NCBI GenBank assembly: GCA_030998015.1
Contig: JARWMV010000026.1
Location: 1-64,000, forward strand
Direction: 5' to 3'
From: Ceratorhiza oryzae-sativae
Taxonomy: Eukaryota; Basidiomycota; Agaricomycetes; Cantharellales; Ceratobasidiaceae
DNA length: 64,000 nt
The position numbers were made by a program, and so were the translations under genes. Within the stretch, counting starts at the first letter, position 1. Every line of letters begins with the position of its first letter. Shown here in pieces: positions 1 to 10,491 of this stretch. The notes under the pieces are model-generated. The model was given only the letters and a program-made list of their open reading frames with translations. It was not told the DNA's origin and did no database searches.

Positions 1-540
1 GCGCTTGCACACGGTTCGTATCCGCGGCCAGAGCAGCAGCAGCAGCAGCAGTCGTACGTTGCCCAGCAACAGCCGCAACCATCCCGGCCGCAGCTTGGTC
101 AGCCTCAACCGTCCCGACCGCAACTCGCACAGGTTCAAACGTCCCGACCACAACTCGCCCAGGCTCACCAGTCGTCGTCGCAGAGCACCGCCATGGGCGC
201 GCCGATTCTCGTGGACACGCCCTCGCCTCCGCCTCTGCCCGAGACCGACCCGACCCCGCCGAGCCCGCGTCAAAAGGTCGGGTCGGGCGTGGGTATGCCG
301 CTGACCATGTCCCTGCCGCTGACCAATGCCCCGGGCGGGCGGGTGACTCAGACGCGTGCGTGGGAAGACGCGGATGCGGATGTCAAGGTGCCTGTCAAGG
401 AGGTTTCCTCGCCTGGGGGTGGAGCACCAGGAGGTGGCGGGCAGGGGCGAAAGAGCCGATGGCCGAGTTTCAGTGTGCATGGGCATCGGGTAACGGTTGG
501 AGCCAAGGTCATGGGCGCTGCGTACGCTACACGATCTTAA
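1..540 (+). CDS. C-terminal part of a Gln/Pro-rich protein, 5' end outside window
   Basis: Frame 1 is open from the first base to the TAA at 538-540 (179 codons), so this is the 3' exon of a longer gene. It starts with a Gln tract and then a short imperfect repeat built around SRPQL(A/G)Q that occurs three times between codons 28 and 58. Pro/Ser/Gly-rich, probably disordered sequence follows, and the protein ends in a basic stretch (GRKSRWPSF) and a short tail. No catalytic domain is visible, so I assign no function. The composition suggests a regulatory or scaffold protein, but that is a guess. Confidence 0.6.
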   Translation, partial: ALAHGSYPRPEQQQQQQSYVAQQQPQPSRPQLGQPQPSRPQLAQVQTSRPQLAQAHQSSSQSTAMGAPILVDTPSPPPLPETDPTPPSPRQKVGSGVGMPLTMSLPLTNAPGGRVTQTRAWEDADADVKVPVKEVSSPGGGAPGGGGQGRKSRWPSFSVHGHRVTVGAKVMGAAYATRS

Positions 541-925
541 CATTGGCTTGGGGCAGATTCTGACACTGAATCGGTGACGAAGATCCCAAGGCCGCCCTGC
601 GCAAGAAGATGCTGACATTGGCCTGGTGCACCATGCTTTTTTGGTTCGACACTTTTGTTTAGAGGTGCTAGATACATGACTAGGGCTCTCGCTTTTTTTC
701 GCTGTTTTCTCTATGGTGATATCTCTTGTTTATTCTGTGTTATACCTACCTCTTTTTTTTTGATAGTACTGTTGGTCTGATGCTTTTTTTTAGTTTGTAG
801 CATACGATGCCTTGAATGTGATGAGTAACGAGTGAGACTGGGGCTACGTATTTTGTGAAGTCATCTAAATGGCGCAATGCAAGGCACTCCGATGGCACTT
901 TGAAGAAGCTCCGATCAAGTGCGTT
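541..925. other. Intergenic, 3'-flanking sequence
   Basis: No coding pattern is seen. The stretch has several poly-T runs on the plus strand and probably holds the 3' untranslated region of the upstream gene. It ends at the decayed F-box gene on the opposite strand. Confidence 0.5.
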
Positions 926-2247
926 CTATTTTCTTGGCGGCGGGTATTCAAAAGAAGGACACTGAGACACTTGCGCCGTGATGGCCCTGTCCGATCTCAA
1001 CAATTTGCCAAAGGCCTCTTGCATACCTGGTATCGCACTGTTTTTGTATGTAACATACCCAATTCGTCGAACGGATGGTAAAGTAAGTATGGCTCGCAGA
1101 TTCGGTTCGAGCCGCCGACACTTATAATTAAATCCAAATTCGATCAAGTCGAACCGTATGCAGCTGGGTGAGCGCACCCGCGATCTGACCGAGTCCTCGG
1201 GAGCTTGCTATCATCGGCCTTGTGAATGGCAAGCGTGAGACGCTCCAGCTCGGGGCAACACGTACAAGCGCCCGGGCTGAAACGAGCTCCAGCGTTTGAA
1301 AGAAGACATGTCCGACGCTGCGATCCCTGCATAAAACTCGACGACCGACGGCCCAAACGCCATGAACTCGCAGTCGCGCGGGTCGAGCTGCAGATCGAGT
1401 TTTGTGAGGTCCGGGCGTGATGAGTGGAGAGTGGCAGGCGAAGGTACCTGGCTGGAAACTCGCGTAGGTCGAGGGTACGGAGTTTGGGCAGATAAGTCGT
1501 TTGGATATCATTTACACTGCGAATAGGGCCGGGGAAGCCCCGGCCGCAGACGACCACGACGCGCAAACCAGGGCTTGTGCGGGATCAGACGGTAGACGTC
1601 CGTAAACAGCACGATACCGCGGACGTTGTGCCCAGCTCGACCAGGTGCCGACAGGGGGCAAAAGAGAGCATGGGCAAGTGTTGTTCTAGGTGCAGGGCAC
1701 ATAGTTGCTCCATCGGTCTTGGTATACCTTTGCCAAGGAACAAGGTATGGCTGAAATTTTCCATATCCAATAGTAAATGCTGGAGCGGCCTTGTTTTTGC
1801 GTTCGCAGGTCAGAGATCCACAGCAAATTCAGAGCGGGCAGCGTATATAAGGGCAGATTGTATACGGGAGGCACTAGAGGCAAGTAAAGGTACGACAGAG
1901 TTTACGGCTTCTCTGCTACCCGACCAAAGGTAATTGTAAGAGTGCCAAACGTAAATGTGAATGGGATAGGTTCGAGAGCGCTCTATGCATGTCTTTACGT
2001 ACTCGGGGCCTTTCAGCCCATTCTTGCATCGAGCAAGGTCGATGTAAGACCATAGTGCCAGAGTACCTAGGGCCACATGACGCCAGTGATGGCATACATT
2101 TGATAAAAGTGCCTGATATTTGGCTGGGACAGTGATCATGTCTCTGAAACGGTCCAACGAGCGAACCATTTCAACGCCGACGATGAAGATCAAAGCCAGT
2201 ACCTCTGGGGGAAGGCGGTTAATGTGGTCTGAGGACGGAATGGCCAC
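926..2247 (-). pseudogene. Decayed F-box/LRR-type gene, copy 1
   Basis: Reading from 2247 leftwards, the protein starts MAIPSSDHINRLPPEVLALIF, a clear F-box first helix (the LPPEVLALIF core). It is followed by the usual C-HHWRHVALGT-LW segment near residue 55. Downstream the family pattern continues in pieces: LPKLRTLDLREFP near 1470, PELERLTLAIHKADDS near 1210-1250, and a tail with RRLEPNLRAILTLPS near 1080-1110. The pieces lie in different frames with in-frame stops (for example at 1585-1587), more than short introns explain. F-box proteins recruit substrates to SCF ubiquitin ligases; this copy is probably inactive. Its tail is paralogous to those at 2794-3256 and 6322-6534. Confidence 0.65.
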
Positions 2248-2793
2248 CGGATGAATGGCAAGTTATTCGCGAGAGGAGGAAAGATCGGATGTATGATTGC
2301 GGTGCACTTGAACCAACAGTACGCAGGGCCGTTATGTGGCTGTGTGTATGATATGCCTCGCATGGCTCCTGGGCAAAAGTCCGAATGCCTAACCTTATTC
2401 CTGGGCACTAATGGCGTTACCCTGAGCCTAGCTCACGCAAATTAGCGCAGGAGTATCATAAGGTAGGGCTAGAGTGGCATCGGAAGCACTCAAAAGCATA
2501 GCTATACATTGGGCTTGTTGCCTAACATCTCCCGTTGTGTCATCCCTGGTAATCGGGAGGTGTACGCGACCCGTAGTAAATAAGCAATCTTTACCTCGCA
2601 CCATGGTCTGTCAAGAGGAACAACCTCAATGCGTAGCGTCGATTCTTATCCTGCAATACCTTGCCAGCTGCCCGCGCAATAGACAAGTCGATGAAGCATG
2701 TTCAAGTCGAGGCATTGATGTCTAGAAGTGAAGGCACCGTTGATGATGCTTTTATTTCTTCTGGGATTCGATTGCATCGTTCTCGATGCGCAG
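2248..2793. other. Intergenic, no supported gene
   Basis: Only short overlapping open frames on both strands, none with a recognisable domain. The stretch separates F-box copy 1 from the C-terminal fragment of copy 2. Confidence 0.4.
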
Positions 2794-3256
2794 TTATATT
2801 TTCAATATCCCTCCAAATGCTGGATGCCACCCATGTCGTCCTACAGACACGTGCCCGGGAGCGAAATACTTGTGTAATTGCACAGTGATCCCCTCGCCCG
2901 ACAACAACCTGAAACCCCACTCAAATATAATCTTTGGCATAATAGGACTGTGCTCAAGATATCTAATCCGCCGAAGGGACGGCAGAATCAGTAAAGCCCG
3001 TAAATTCAGATCGAGCCGACGATATGTATGATGAAAGCTACGTTCGATCACGTCAATCGTATGCAACTCGTTAGGTTGGACTGTAAATTGATCCAGCGGA
3101 GTGCCTGGTGTTGTCCGCAGAGTTGACGGACAGAGTCAGACGCTGGAGCTCTGGCAGAGCATTTATTGCCGCTTCACAATAAGATGGCGCGGCTCCTACG
3201 ATTTGATCAAATAAATATCTAAGAGCGGTTGTGGTATCATCACATGGTCTTCCCAC
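2794..3256 (-). pseudogene. C-terminal fragment of an F-box/LRR-type gene, copy 2
   Basis: Two frames together give the end of the same protein family as 926-2247. ALPELQRLTLSVNSADNTRHS (3110-3180) matches PELERLTLAIHKADDS of copy 1, and YRRLDLNLRALLILPSLRRI (2960-3025) matches RRLEPNLRAILTLPSVRRI. The two halves are separated by a frame change near 3066-3071. No F-box lies upstream, because the potassium channel gene begins (3' end) at 3399. This is therefore an orphan tail, probably left by a local duplication. Confidence 0.6.
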
Positions 3257-3398
3257 AACAAATCATTCGCTTCTTGTCTCCTCCCTTAGACACTTGGATT
3301 CACACCGCTCCGTCGTGTGCCTCTATCTCATCTTCGACTTCCTTCCTGCGTCGCTCAAATACATATTTCTCAATGCCCTATGGGAAATGTCTTCGCAT

Positions 3399-6115
3399 TT
3401 AGCCCAATACGACCAATGGTTCAGAAAAACGCACCTCCAGCTTTCGCATTCGGCTTCCGAGCGTGAGCATGCCAGCCACATTCCTCCTGAAGTCCCTTAC
3501 AGCAGCGATTGTTTCTTCTTCGGACATCCCTCCCACCGCAACATTAGCGATATCTGCCTCTTCACGCTCTTCCCTATCCTGACCGTCCCCTTCTGCAATC
3601 CCAGCATTGATGGCACTGGCTCCGTTTTCATATTTGATTGAATGGGTACCACTTCTGACTCCCTTGCTACTCTCTGATTCTAGTAGCCGCAAGTCGCGTG
3701 CTTGAAGGTTCCAATCCGCACGCAGCAAAATTTGGGCCCGACTTCCTTCTTCCAAGTGCGCCACTAGTAGTCGACGAGCTATACATTCGAGGGCCACGGC
3801 ATGTTCAAGTAATTCCTTGAGATCCTCTTCGTCAAGGGCGACCTTTGACTTCGCATATGAAGCATGTTGCTTGAGAATAAGAATGGAATGCATCTCGTCG
3901 ATCTCTGCCTCCATTGTTTTCTCACCACCATTTTCGGAGTCGCCATGCGCATACCCGGTGGAGGCCTTGTTAGCCTTGCTGGCAGCCTCGGGGCTTGTTG
4001 GATCTCCCGCGGCCGCACGTCGATTTTCCATTCGTCTTGTAGACGTGCGTTTGATTATGTTTTGAATTGCCTGAACAGCAAAAGACGCCATGATAGGACT
4101 GCCAAACGTATCCAGTATTGGGCATGTCGTATTTCTTTACTAAATTAGAATGCTTACACGGCCATCAATGAATAGACGATCATTATAACTTTTAAACAGG
4201 CAAAAATTAGTGCATATATCAATTCCTGATGTATGTACGTACCCCTTCCGGCAGGAGATACAGGGGCTGATGTTGCGTATTGGGTTATTCTCACAATATC
4301 CACCTTACTATTCTGATACTTACCAAAATCACCATATCCGATTGAGAGAAAGAATACGTAACAGAAATAAAGTGCGTCGCCATATGACCAGGACTAAAGC
4401 CCCTTGTAAAGTTAGGGATTTTACAACTCATTAAGGCTTACCTCTACTGCCCCAAAAATGCCGGCTCCCACGAACCAGAAAGTTAAAAAGCCCAGTGCAG
4501 AGCGAAAGAGCTCTGCATATTGTTCTCTCCACCCTTGACGCTCGTGCAACTCACGCAAGAACTCTATTTCGCGCTCGAGGGATGGCTCGTGAGCATCCAT
4601 CTGCTCCAGCTACAACAGTGTTTATAAATTAAACCTCTACGGTGTCTTAGACCTCAAGAAAAGCTAACAAACCTGCCATTGTTTCTCTCGTTCCGCACGC
4701 GCTCGAGCTTTGTGCTGCTTCTGATGCTTGTTGAAGAACGATACGATCATAGAAATACATTCAGCGAGAAGAGTGATGCCTTCCATTCAAGGTGAATTAT
4801 GTTTCATTGAGCTTCAATAAAGTCTAAATCGTACCGAGCAGGGCGAAGGGGAACAGCAGCACCTTTGTGGAAGGTTTGGTTGGGTAGAAATCCCCAAACC
4901 CAATAGTAAGGAACGTGACAGTTGTAAAATAAACGCCCTAGAAGATTGTTAGCCGACTTAGAAGAGCAAAGGCAATTAGATTTGAGCTGCTTACATCCAA
5001 GTACGACCATTTCTCCTGAAATTTAGTGTCAAGATGTTTTTGGTTTGCTCTAACGAATGTACTGCACTCACGATTTTCGAGAAAATGAGCGCCGTTAAAG
5101 CAATGAGTGCTATGAGCATTGTGTTCTGAAGCATGAAATGACGGCCAGCTATACGAATTTGAATCTTGGTATAGGCCGGAGTCCCCAGGCCGTATTTCTT
5201 GAAAGACTTGTTACTCTTGAATTCGACCAACCAATGGAGGAGAAGTAGGAAGAGAATAATCCCTGAAGCAATAACAGATATGACACTTCATTTGAATGGC
5301 CATTTTATCAGGCTATCAAATTCTGGATTCAGACGGGACTTACGCCGCCCAAAAACCTTCAGCATACGAGAAGCCGGGTTGATTTCGCGTCAAGGCGCCA
5401 AAAACAATCAGGTTGACAATCCCTGTGATTACCTAGAAACAAAGATCAGTAATTATACAGCCAGTTTGAAGTGAACAAGAACCTTTATAAGCCAACACAG
5501 TATCGATATGCGCATGGCCATTCGCCACTTGGAACCGCTCAGAGAAAATCGGACAACCAGTAGTCCATTGGCGATTAAACTGAACCCAAAACTGAACCCG
5601 GACAGAATAAGTGATGCCTGTGGATCAGGCTGTAGTTTCCCATCCCGAGTATACCATTTTCCCTAATACATGGAATATTAGCATGGGTATGGAAATATAA
5701 TGTGAGCGCTGGAGGGTGCTACCGTCAAAGCGGGTATGTCAAGGAGAACGGCTATCGGCGCTATTAACGACGCTGCGAGCGGCGATATGCTAGCGAATAA
5801 ATGAATTCGAGAGGATACGTCGGAAGTCATTCTAAATATCGGACTAAGTGCTGAAGCTGGAGAAGTTGAGAACACACCAAAGACGAAATCGGTGACGTCA
5901 CAGGCATAAATATAACGGCTCCACATTAGCGCTTGGCAATGGCTATGAACTTGAAGAAGCGGGCTGCGCGTATATGCCAACTGAGACAGATAGCTTGGAA
6001 ATGAGGCACATATCGGACGATACAAATGAACCGATCTAAGTTTTTGTGAGCCTGGTGATTCGGCTCTGGCAATCTCTGGGATTGTCGACGGACTTGGGAT
6101 GCGGCTGGAGCGCAT
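3399..6115 (-). CDS. TOK-type two-pore-domain outward-rectifier K+ channel
   Basis: Plasma-membrane potassium channel of the fungal TOK1 family (expected eight membrane helices, two pore loops). Twelve exons can be joined: upstream of 5723, 5483-5662, 5344-5432, 5072-5285, 4995-5015, 4835-4937, 4673-4779, 4442-4609, 4324-4393, 4243-4266, 4158-4188 and 3399-4098. All internal junctions are GT-AG and keep frame. Both selectivity filters are present: TFLTIGFGDFYPT in exon 4835-4937, and FFLSIGYGDF in exon 4324-4393 preceded by SWSYGDALYFCYVF. The last exon gives a 230-residue cytoplasmic tail rich in Glu/Lys/Arg, with no membrane segment. The first exon is the least certain: an ATG lies at 6113-6115, but the residues before MTSDVSSRIHLF do not look like the family and may hide another intron. 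Confidence 0.88.
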
Positions 6116-6321
6116 GAAATTGTTTATTTAATCGTTAAATGGACTACAACCAACCGCAAAAGGATTTTCAGCAGCCCATCAGAGAAGAACCAAACGCGTT
6201 GGGTCTAGTCAATCTTGTCCCGACCTGAATAAATCGCCAATGGAAGCCTATAGCTAACATGAGGTCCAGGGGATTCGTAGAACTCACCTATATGCATGAC
6301 GCGAACATCGTGCATGGTTTA

Positions 6322-8080
6322 CTAACGGAAGAGACAGGGAGTCATTTCATATTCGAATTTTGAGGTTTCGGCGACACGAGCGCTTGCGTTTTCCTGGAAC
6401 GTGGTCTCGAGGGTCGCGTCTTCGGGGCTTTCACCACAGCCAAAATGGTTAACGAATTTAGCCGAAGGGATTGTAATTAGAACCTGAAGATCCACATCAA
6501 GCCTGCTAAAGTTCTGGGTTTTGCATTTGTACAAATCGATGTTTCGAGTTTATTCAGCACTCCGGGTCTATGGGGTGATTAAAAAGGTACGACTTGAACC
6601 TGAGGTCCTCTCTGCACAAGCAGAGCATCCAAATTTTTTGGATGCTGAATTTGGATGTTACAGCCAGTTTATCCATATTGTGATGCAAAATACTTAAAGT
6701 TGGGTGTTTTGCCCATTTTCTAAATGCATTTGTTGGGACCAGGACAATCCCAACAACATGAATACCAGCCTACTGAAGCTTTTGTTGAAGATGCCACAGT
6801 CCACAGGTCACCTAAAATCTAAAAGTGGACAAAATGTCTATTTTATATGGAATTGTCCAAAAAGTTTGGACATTCCCAATCTGCAGAGCCTGGAAATTGG
6901 GAATAAATGGCAGCATGAACATTGGTAGCTGGACATTCTAAGATGCAAAGAAGTGACCGAGACTCGTTGAAAGAAAAGAGACAGATGATTGACAAGGATT
7001 GGGATCCTATGCTCTATAGATTCGATTGAGTCTACGAAGAAGCATATATTGCGCAAGCCCGGAGTAAGTAATGCCAACAGCCAAGGTACTACGCGCTCCG
7101 AGTGTCCATTTATTGCGGAGTGCCGAAGTCCTGGTAGAATGACTGGCGGCATATTGTCAGGCGACAGAATAACAGATCTAAGCCCGAACAAAGTTAGGGA
7201 TAATATATTAGAATTGGAACTAATTACGTGAGATATATCGGTTGTACATAAGGTTCCTGTGTTGGATGTCACACGTGGCTGCACGCATTGAGTCATGTGA
7301 TTCGTATCTGTGTATTTAGGCATCGCAGTAGAAAATTTTACAAGAGAGAGAGATTTCACCTAACCACCATGTAGCCTGCCCGCTACCTCGAGTTTAACAT
7401 CCTGGTGGGTTTGCGAGGACGATTTCTGTTAAACTGTGACAAGAGATATTACTTAACCGAATGGGAAATCTTTCAAGATGAAGTCGAAGCAAAGGAGCAA
7501 GGCGTTTATCCAGATTCTGGTCGTAAATGTAGTTGGAATTCTCCCCCGGTCAATCACTATAAATGGCCAGGTCTTAAAGAGTGTGCTCCGTGAGTCGAGG
7601 GAACAAATCTGTGAGTGCGTTCGATCCACCACCGAGGTCATCGAAATTAATAATTAACGACCGAAAGTGGGAGACGTAGGTAGCAAGAAGATCTTTCATT
7701 TCAATTAGGGTCTTCAGATAGAATAGTACGGCAAGCGACTCCGGCTAAGCGCACGTGCATCATCGACACATTCGAGCGTCCAAAGTACAACTACACTTGC
7801 TCTATAGAGCCGTTATATATGGTGGCCCAGAGGCCACTTTTTGGTTGCAACATGTCGCCAATGTCCGCAAGTACTGGATAGTGATACCGGACACCGAGTC
7901 AGAGGCCTAACTCCATACTTTGCGGAGGAGGCATAGGAATGATAGGTGAATGTGAAAACGGCCGACGATAGCCCTGATGGTAGGCCGTTCACAGGCAGAA
8001 GTGGCCCTGGCATACTTTATGCTGTAGATGGCAAAGTTCAACTTGACCAAAGAGATGGTGGGAATTAGCGGAACCAGAGA
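6322..8080 (-). pseudogene. Decayed F-box/LRR-type gene, copy 3, split by an insertion
   Basis: Fragments in family order on the minus strand. Near 7813-8013, NGLPSGLSSAVF resembles a corrupted F-box helix, followed by CGHWRHVATKKWPLG, which matches CHHWRHVALGTLALW of copy 1. At 7000-7359 there is a leucine-rich middle part (NILSLTLFGLRSVILSPDNMPPVILPGLR). At 6322-6534 the family tail appears (FSRLDVDLQVLITIPSAKF). The middle and the tail are separated by a CpG-free block at about 6585-6950. Frames are broken throughout, so no functional protein is expected. Confidence 0.55.
6585..6950. repeat. CpG-free insertion with several short palindromes (SINE-like candidate)
   Basis: About 370 bp contain no CG dinucleotide between 6582 and 6957, while flanks on both sides do. 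It holds several hairpins: CATCCAAA/TTTGGATG near 6626-6645, TTGTTGGGA/TCCCAACAA near 6732-6758, and TTGTCCAAA/TTTGGACA near 6854-6873. On the minus strand the end near 6585-6620 reads GGTTCAAGTC next to a small hairpin, resembling a tRNA T-arm/B box. I see no A box, poly-A end or target duplication, so the class is open. Confidence 0.4.
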
Positions 8081-9120
8081 GGTGAGGGTCAGACGAAATT
8101 CTCTATTACCTATCTAAGAAACCAAGCTTCAAATTGGCTGTCTTCGTATCAATACATCTCAAGGCAAGCTCAACTGACTAGCGTACTCGCACACACTGCC
8201 GAACTCAGTCCGCTCGTTCTAGCCGGCGAGAGCGCCAGTTCTACCTGGCCCAAACCAGCTACGGCAGCATTTACTATCTTGACCTCTGGGGCGCTGGTTC
8301 ACCTTAGTTAGAATCTAGTACCTCACACTAGCAAATGGGACGTTGGTCGGGCGACTACGACTATTAGAAAAAAAGCCCAAATTAGAAGGAACGTAGAGCT
8401 GCTGTTGGCCCCAATTACAGGGACGTGAGGTGTTTATGGAACTTAGTTGTATGCGTGGATGACCCCGGTTCAAATGGCCTGTGTTTGACAACTGAGCGAG
8501 CAATAGTTGTCGATCTATGTGCATTGAAAGTAAGGTTGCAGCGTGAGTTCATGTTTTTCATGACGTAAACTGGAACATGCGGTGTCAGTCCCTGTTAAAC
8601 CCGTGAAATCCGCAAGAACTTCGGACTCCGAGATCGAATAATTGGTGTTTTGGATGGCGTCAGTCCAGTGGATGTGCTTTGGATGAACGGATACGGGCGA
8701 CTTAAGCTTCATTCCGTCCGAGCGATTGATTTAAACACATACGAACAATACCAAAATACTGGCCCGAGTTAGATGAACCAATCTACAAAAAGAAATCTAG
8801 CCTTGACAGACACCCGAGTTATGTATCGACATTGCTGCCTTATAATCCCCGTATCCCCTCCGTGTTAGTCAATTCCTCTCACTTGCGGGCTATATCAGGT
8901 TCCAGCTACAGAAACGTCGGGTTAGGATAACATACTGTGACTGAACCAATTAGAACACACTTATTCATTCTTGTTTATCAAGGTCGATGGTACAGCCATT
9001 GGTCGTCGGGTTGGAGTATAAATCAAAGCATCTTCCGGGCGGGAATACGGTATCGCGTACAGCAATGCTTTTCCCTGTCCATTTATACGGAATGAACAAC
9101 GAATAACGCCAAGTCTATGA
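8081..9120. other. Intergenic, no supported gene
   Basis: Short unrelated open frames only; no domain or repeat recognised. It contains the presumed 3' flank of the F-box gene at 9121-10245. Confidence 0.4.
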
Positions 9121-10245
9121 TTAAACGGGCATCGCAGGATCACTTACAGGAAGTCTCGCCAATCGCCAGTTTTCATAAAACCGCCGGTACCGCCAGAGGG
9201 GGTAGATCTTTCTCATTTCACAATGCAGCTGAAGAACACTTTTAAAGGAGGAGGAGTGATACGCGACTACCTGAATCGACGGATTATTATCCAAGAATTC
9301 TGTAATCTCTGGGAATACGCGCTCTTCTTGCTCGCCAATCCAGAGGAATTCAAAGTGAACGAGGTTAGGCAATTGAATAGAGAGCCACGGAAAGTTGTAA
9401 AGATAGCCAACGGCGAGATATTCTAAAGATTGAAAATGTGGGATCAGGTTTGTCCATCCATGGGTCACTTCGGCCAGGCAGAGGCTTTGGAGGTCTGATG
9501 CGTGCTTTGCCAGGAAATCAAGGTTATCTCTGGACGGATCCCCGCCTACATCCAGGAATCTGAGTTTGGGAAAGTGTGCGTCTGGGGACAGAAGCCACTC
9601 GATCCAACGATTGGATTGGATAGATATGACATCTGGAAGAGGAAGGGGCGTTTGGCAGCTCGAGTCTGCCACACTCAAGCGCATTGGTAAATCGAAAAGC
9701 AAGTGCGTGGCTAAAGGCACACAAGACAAGATCCATTGCACGTCCTTGGCTGACCAAGCGAGAGGGTTCTCGTCTGGCGTATAGAAAAACTGCAAGCTGA
9801 AACAGGTGACTTGTCCCAAGTTGGGCGTTCGATGCCGTTCGATAGCAGCCGTGTCGCCCCTCAGGTCAATTTGGAGAGAAAGGGTTTTGAGGCTCAAAGC
9901 GGCCTCGAGATATAATAGCGATTTGAGTAGGTCATGCACAGGATGGGGCAGGCGGATCGTAAGGGTGGTAATAAAGCTTATCGCTGATCGAGGCACACCT
10001 AACTCGCGCCAGTCGGCTGTCATGGGTTCAGTACCAAAGCTACGAAGCTCTTTTAGGCGTGCTTGGTCGACGAAAAGATGTTCAAATGCGATAGAATAGA
10101 TCTGATCCCTCCACATGCGGCACACAAGAGAGAAGTGGATCCAGCCTGTGACATTCAAACTATCAGGATGCAGATCGTTGATATACAGTGTCTCGTCTTG
10201 CAGAGCAAATCTAAGAATCAGTGTATGAATTTCGGGAGGGAGCAT
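9121..10245 (-). CDS. F-box-like protein, single exon, intact
   Basis: An uninterrupted frame of 374 codons from ATG at 10243-10245. The N-terminus LPPEIHTLILRFAL is a degenerate F-box helix, followed by the usual W-HFSLVCRMWRDQIYSIAFEHLFVD segment. The rest alternates hydrophobic strand/helix units with leucine-rich spacing (for example HFPKLRFLDVGG and HFQSLEYLAVGYLYNFPWLSIQLPNLVHFEFLWIG cut into short units), as in substrate-binding halves of basidiomycete F-box proteins. Probable role: substrate receptor of an SCF E3 ligase; the substrate is unknown. It differs from the decayed F-box family at 926-8080 and is the only clearly intact member here. The next gene is on the same strand, 247 bp upstream. 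Confidence 0.7.
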   Translation of the reverse strand: MLPPEIHTLILRFALQDETLYINDLHPDSLNVTGWIHFSLVCRMWRDQIYSIAFEHLFVDQARLKELRSFGTEPMTADWRELGVPRSAISFITTLTIRLPHPVHDLLKSLLYLEAALSLKTLSLQIDLRGDTAAIERHRTPNLGQVTCFSLQFFYTPDENPLAWSAKDVQWILSCVPLATHLLFDLPMRLSVADSSCQTPLPLPDVISIQSNRWIEWLLSPDAHFPKLRFLDVGGDPSRDNLDFLAKHASDLQSLCLAEVTHGWTNLIPHFQSLEYLAVGYLYNFPWLSIQLPNLVHFEFLWIGEQEERVFPEITEFLDNNPSIQVVAYHSSSFKSVLQLHCEMRKIYPLWRYRRFYENWRLARLPVSDPAMPV

Positions 10246-10491
10246 GGTTGAAAGTGAAAGACCTAGTTGCGATTGAGTTTAGGCGACCCTCGGAATGCTC
10301 CTCCCACAAACTGCCGGCGGCTCGTAGCCAATGTAATGATTATGTAATCGACGTCAAGTTAGAGTGCGGCCCGCCAACGCCCACAAAACCAATTCGGAAC
10401 AAGTATCAAAGTGTGAGGCGCAATAGCATGTGAATATATATGCCAAAAAAGTCATTTGTGCAACCGAATCCTTATCTCCCCCTCGGCCGGT

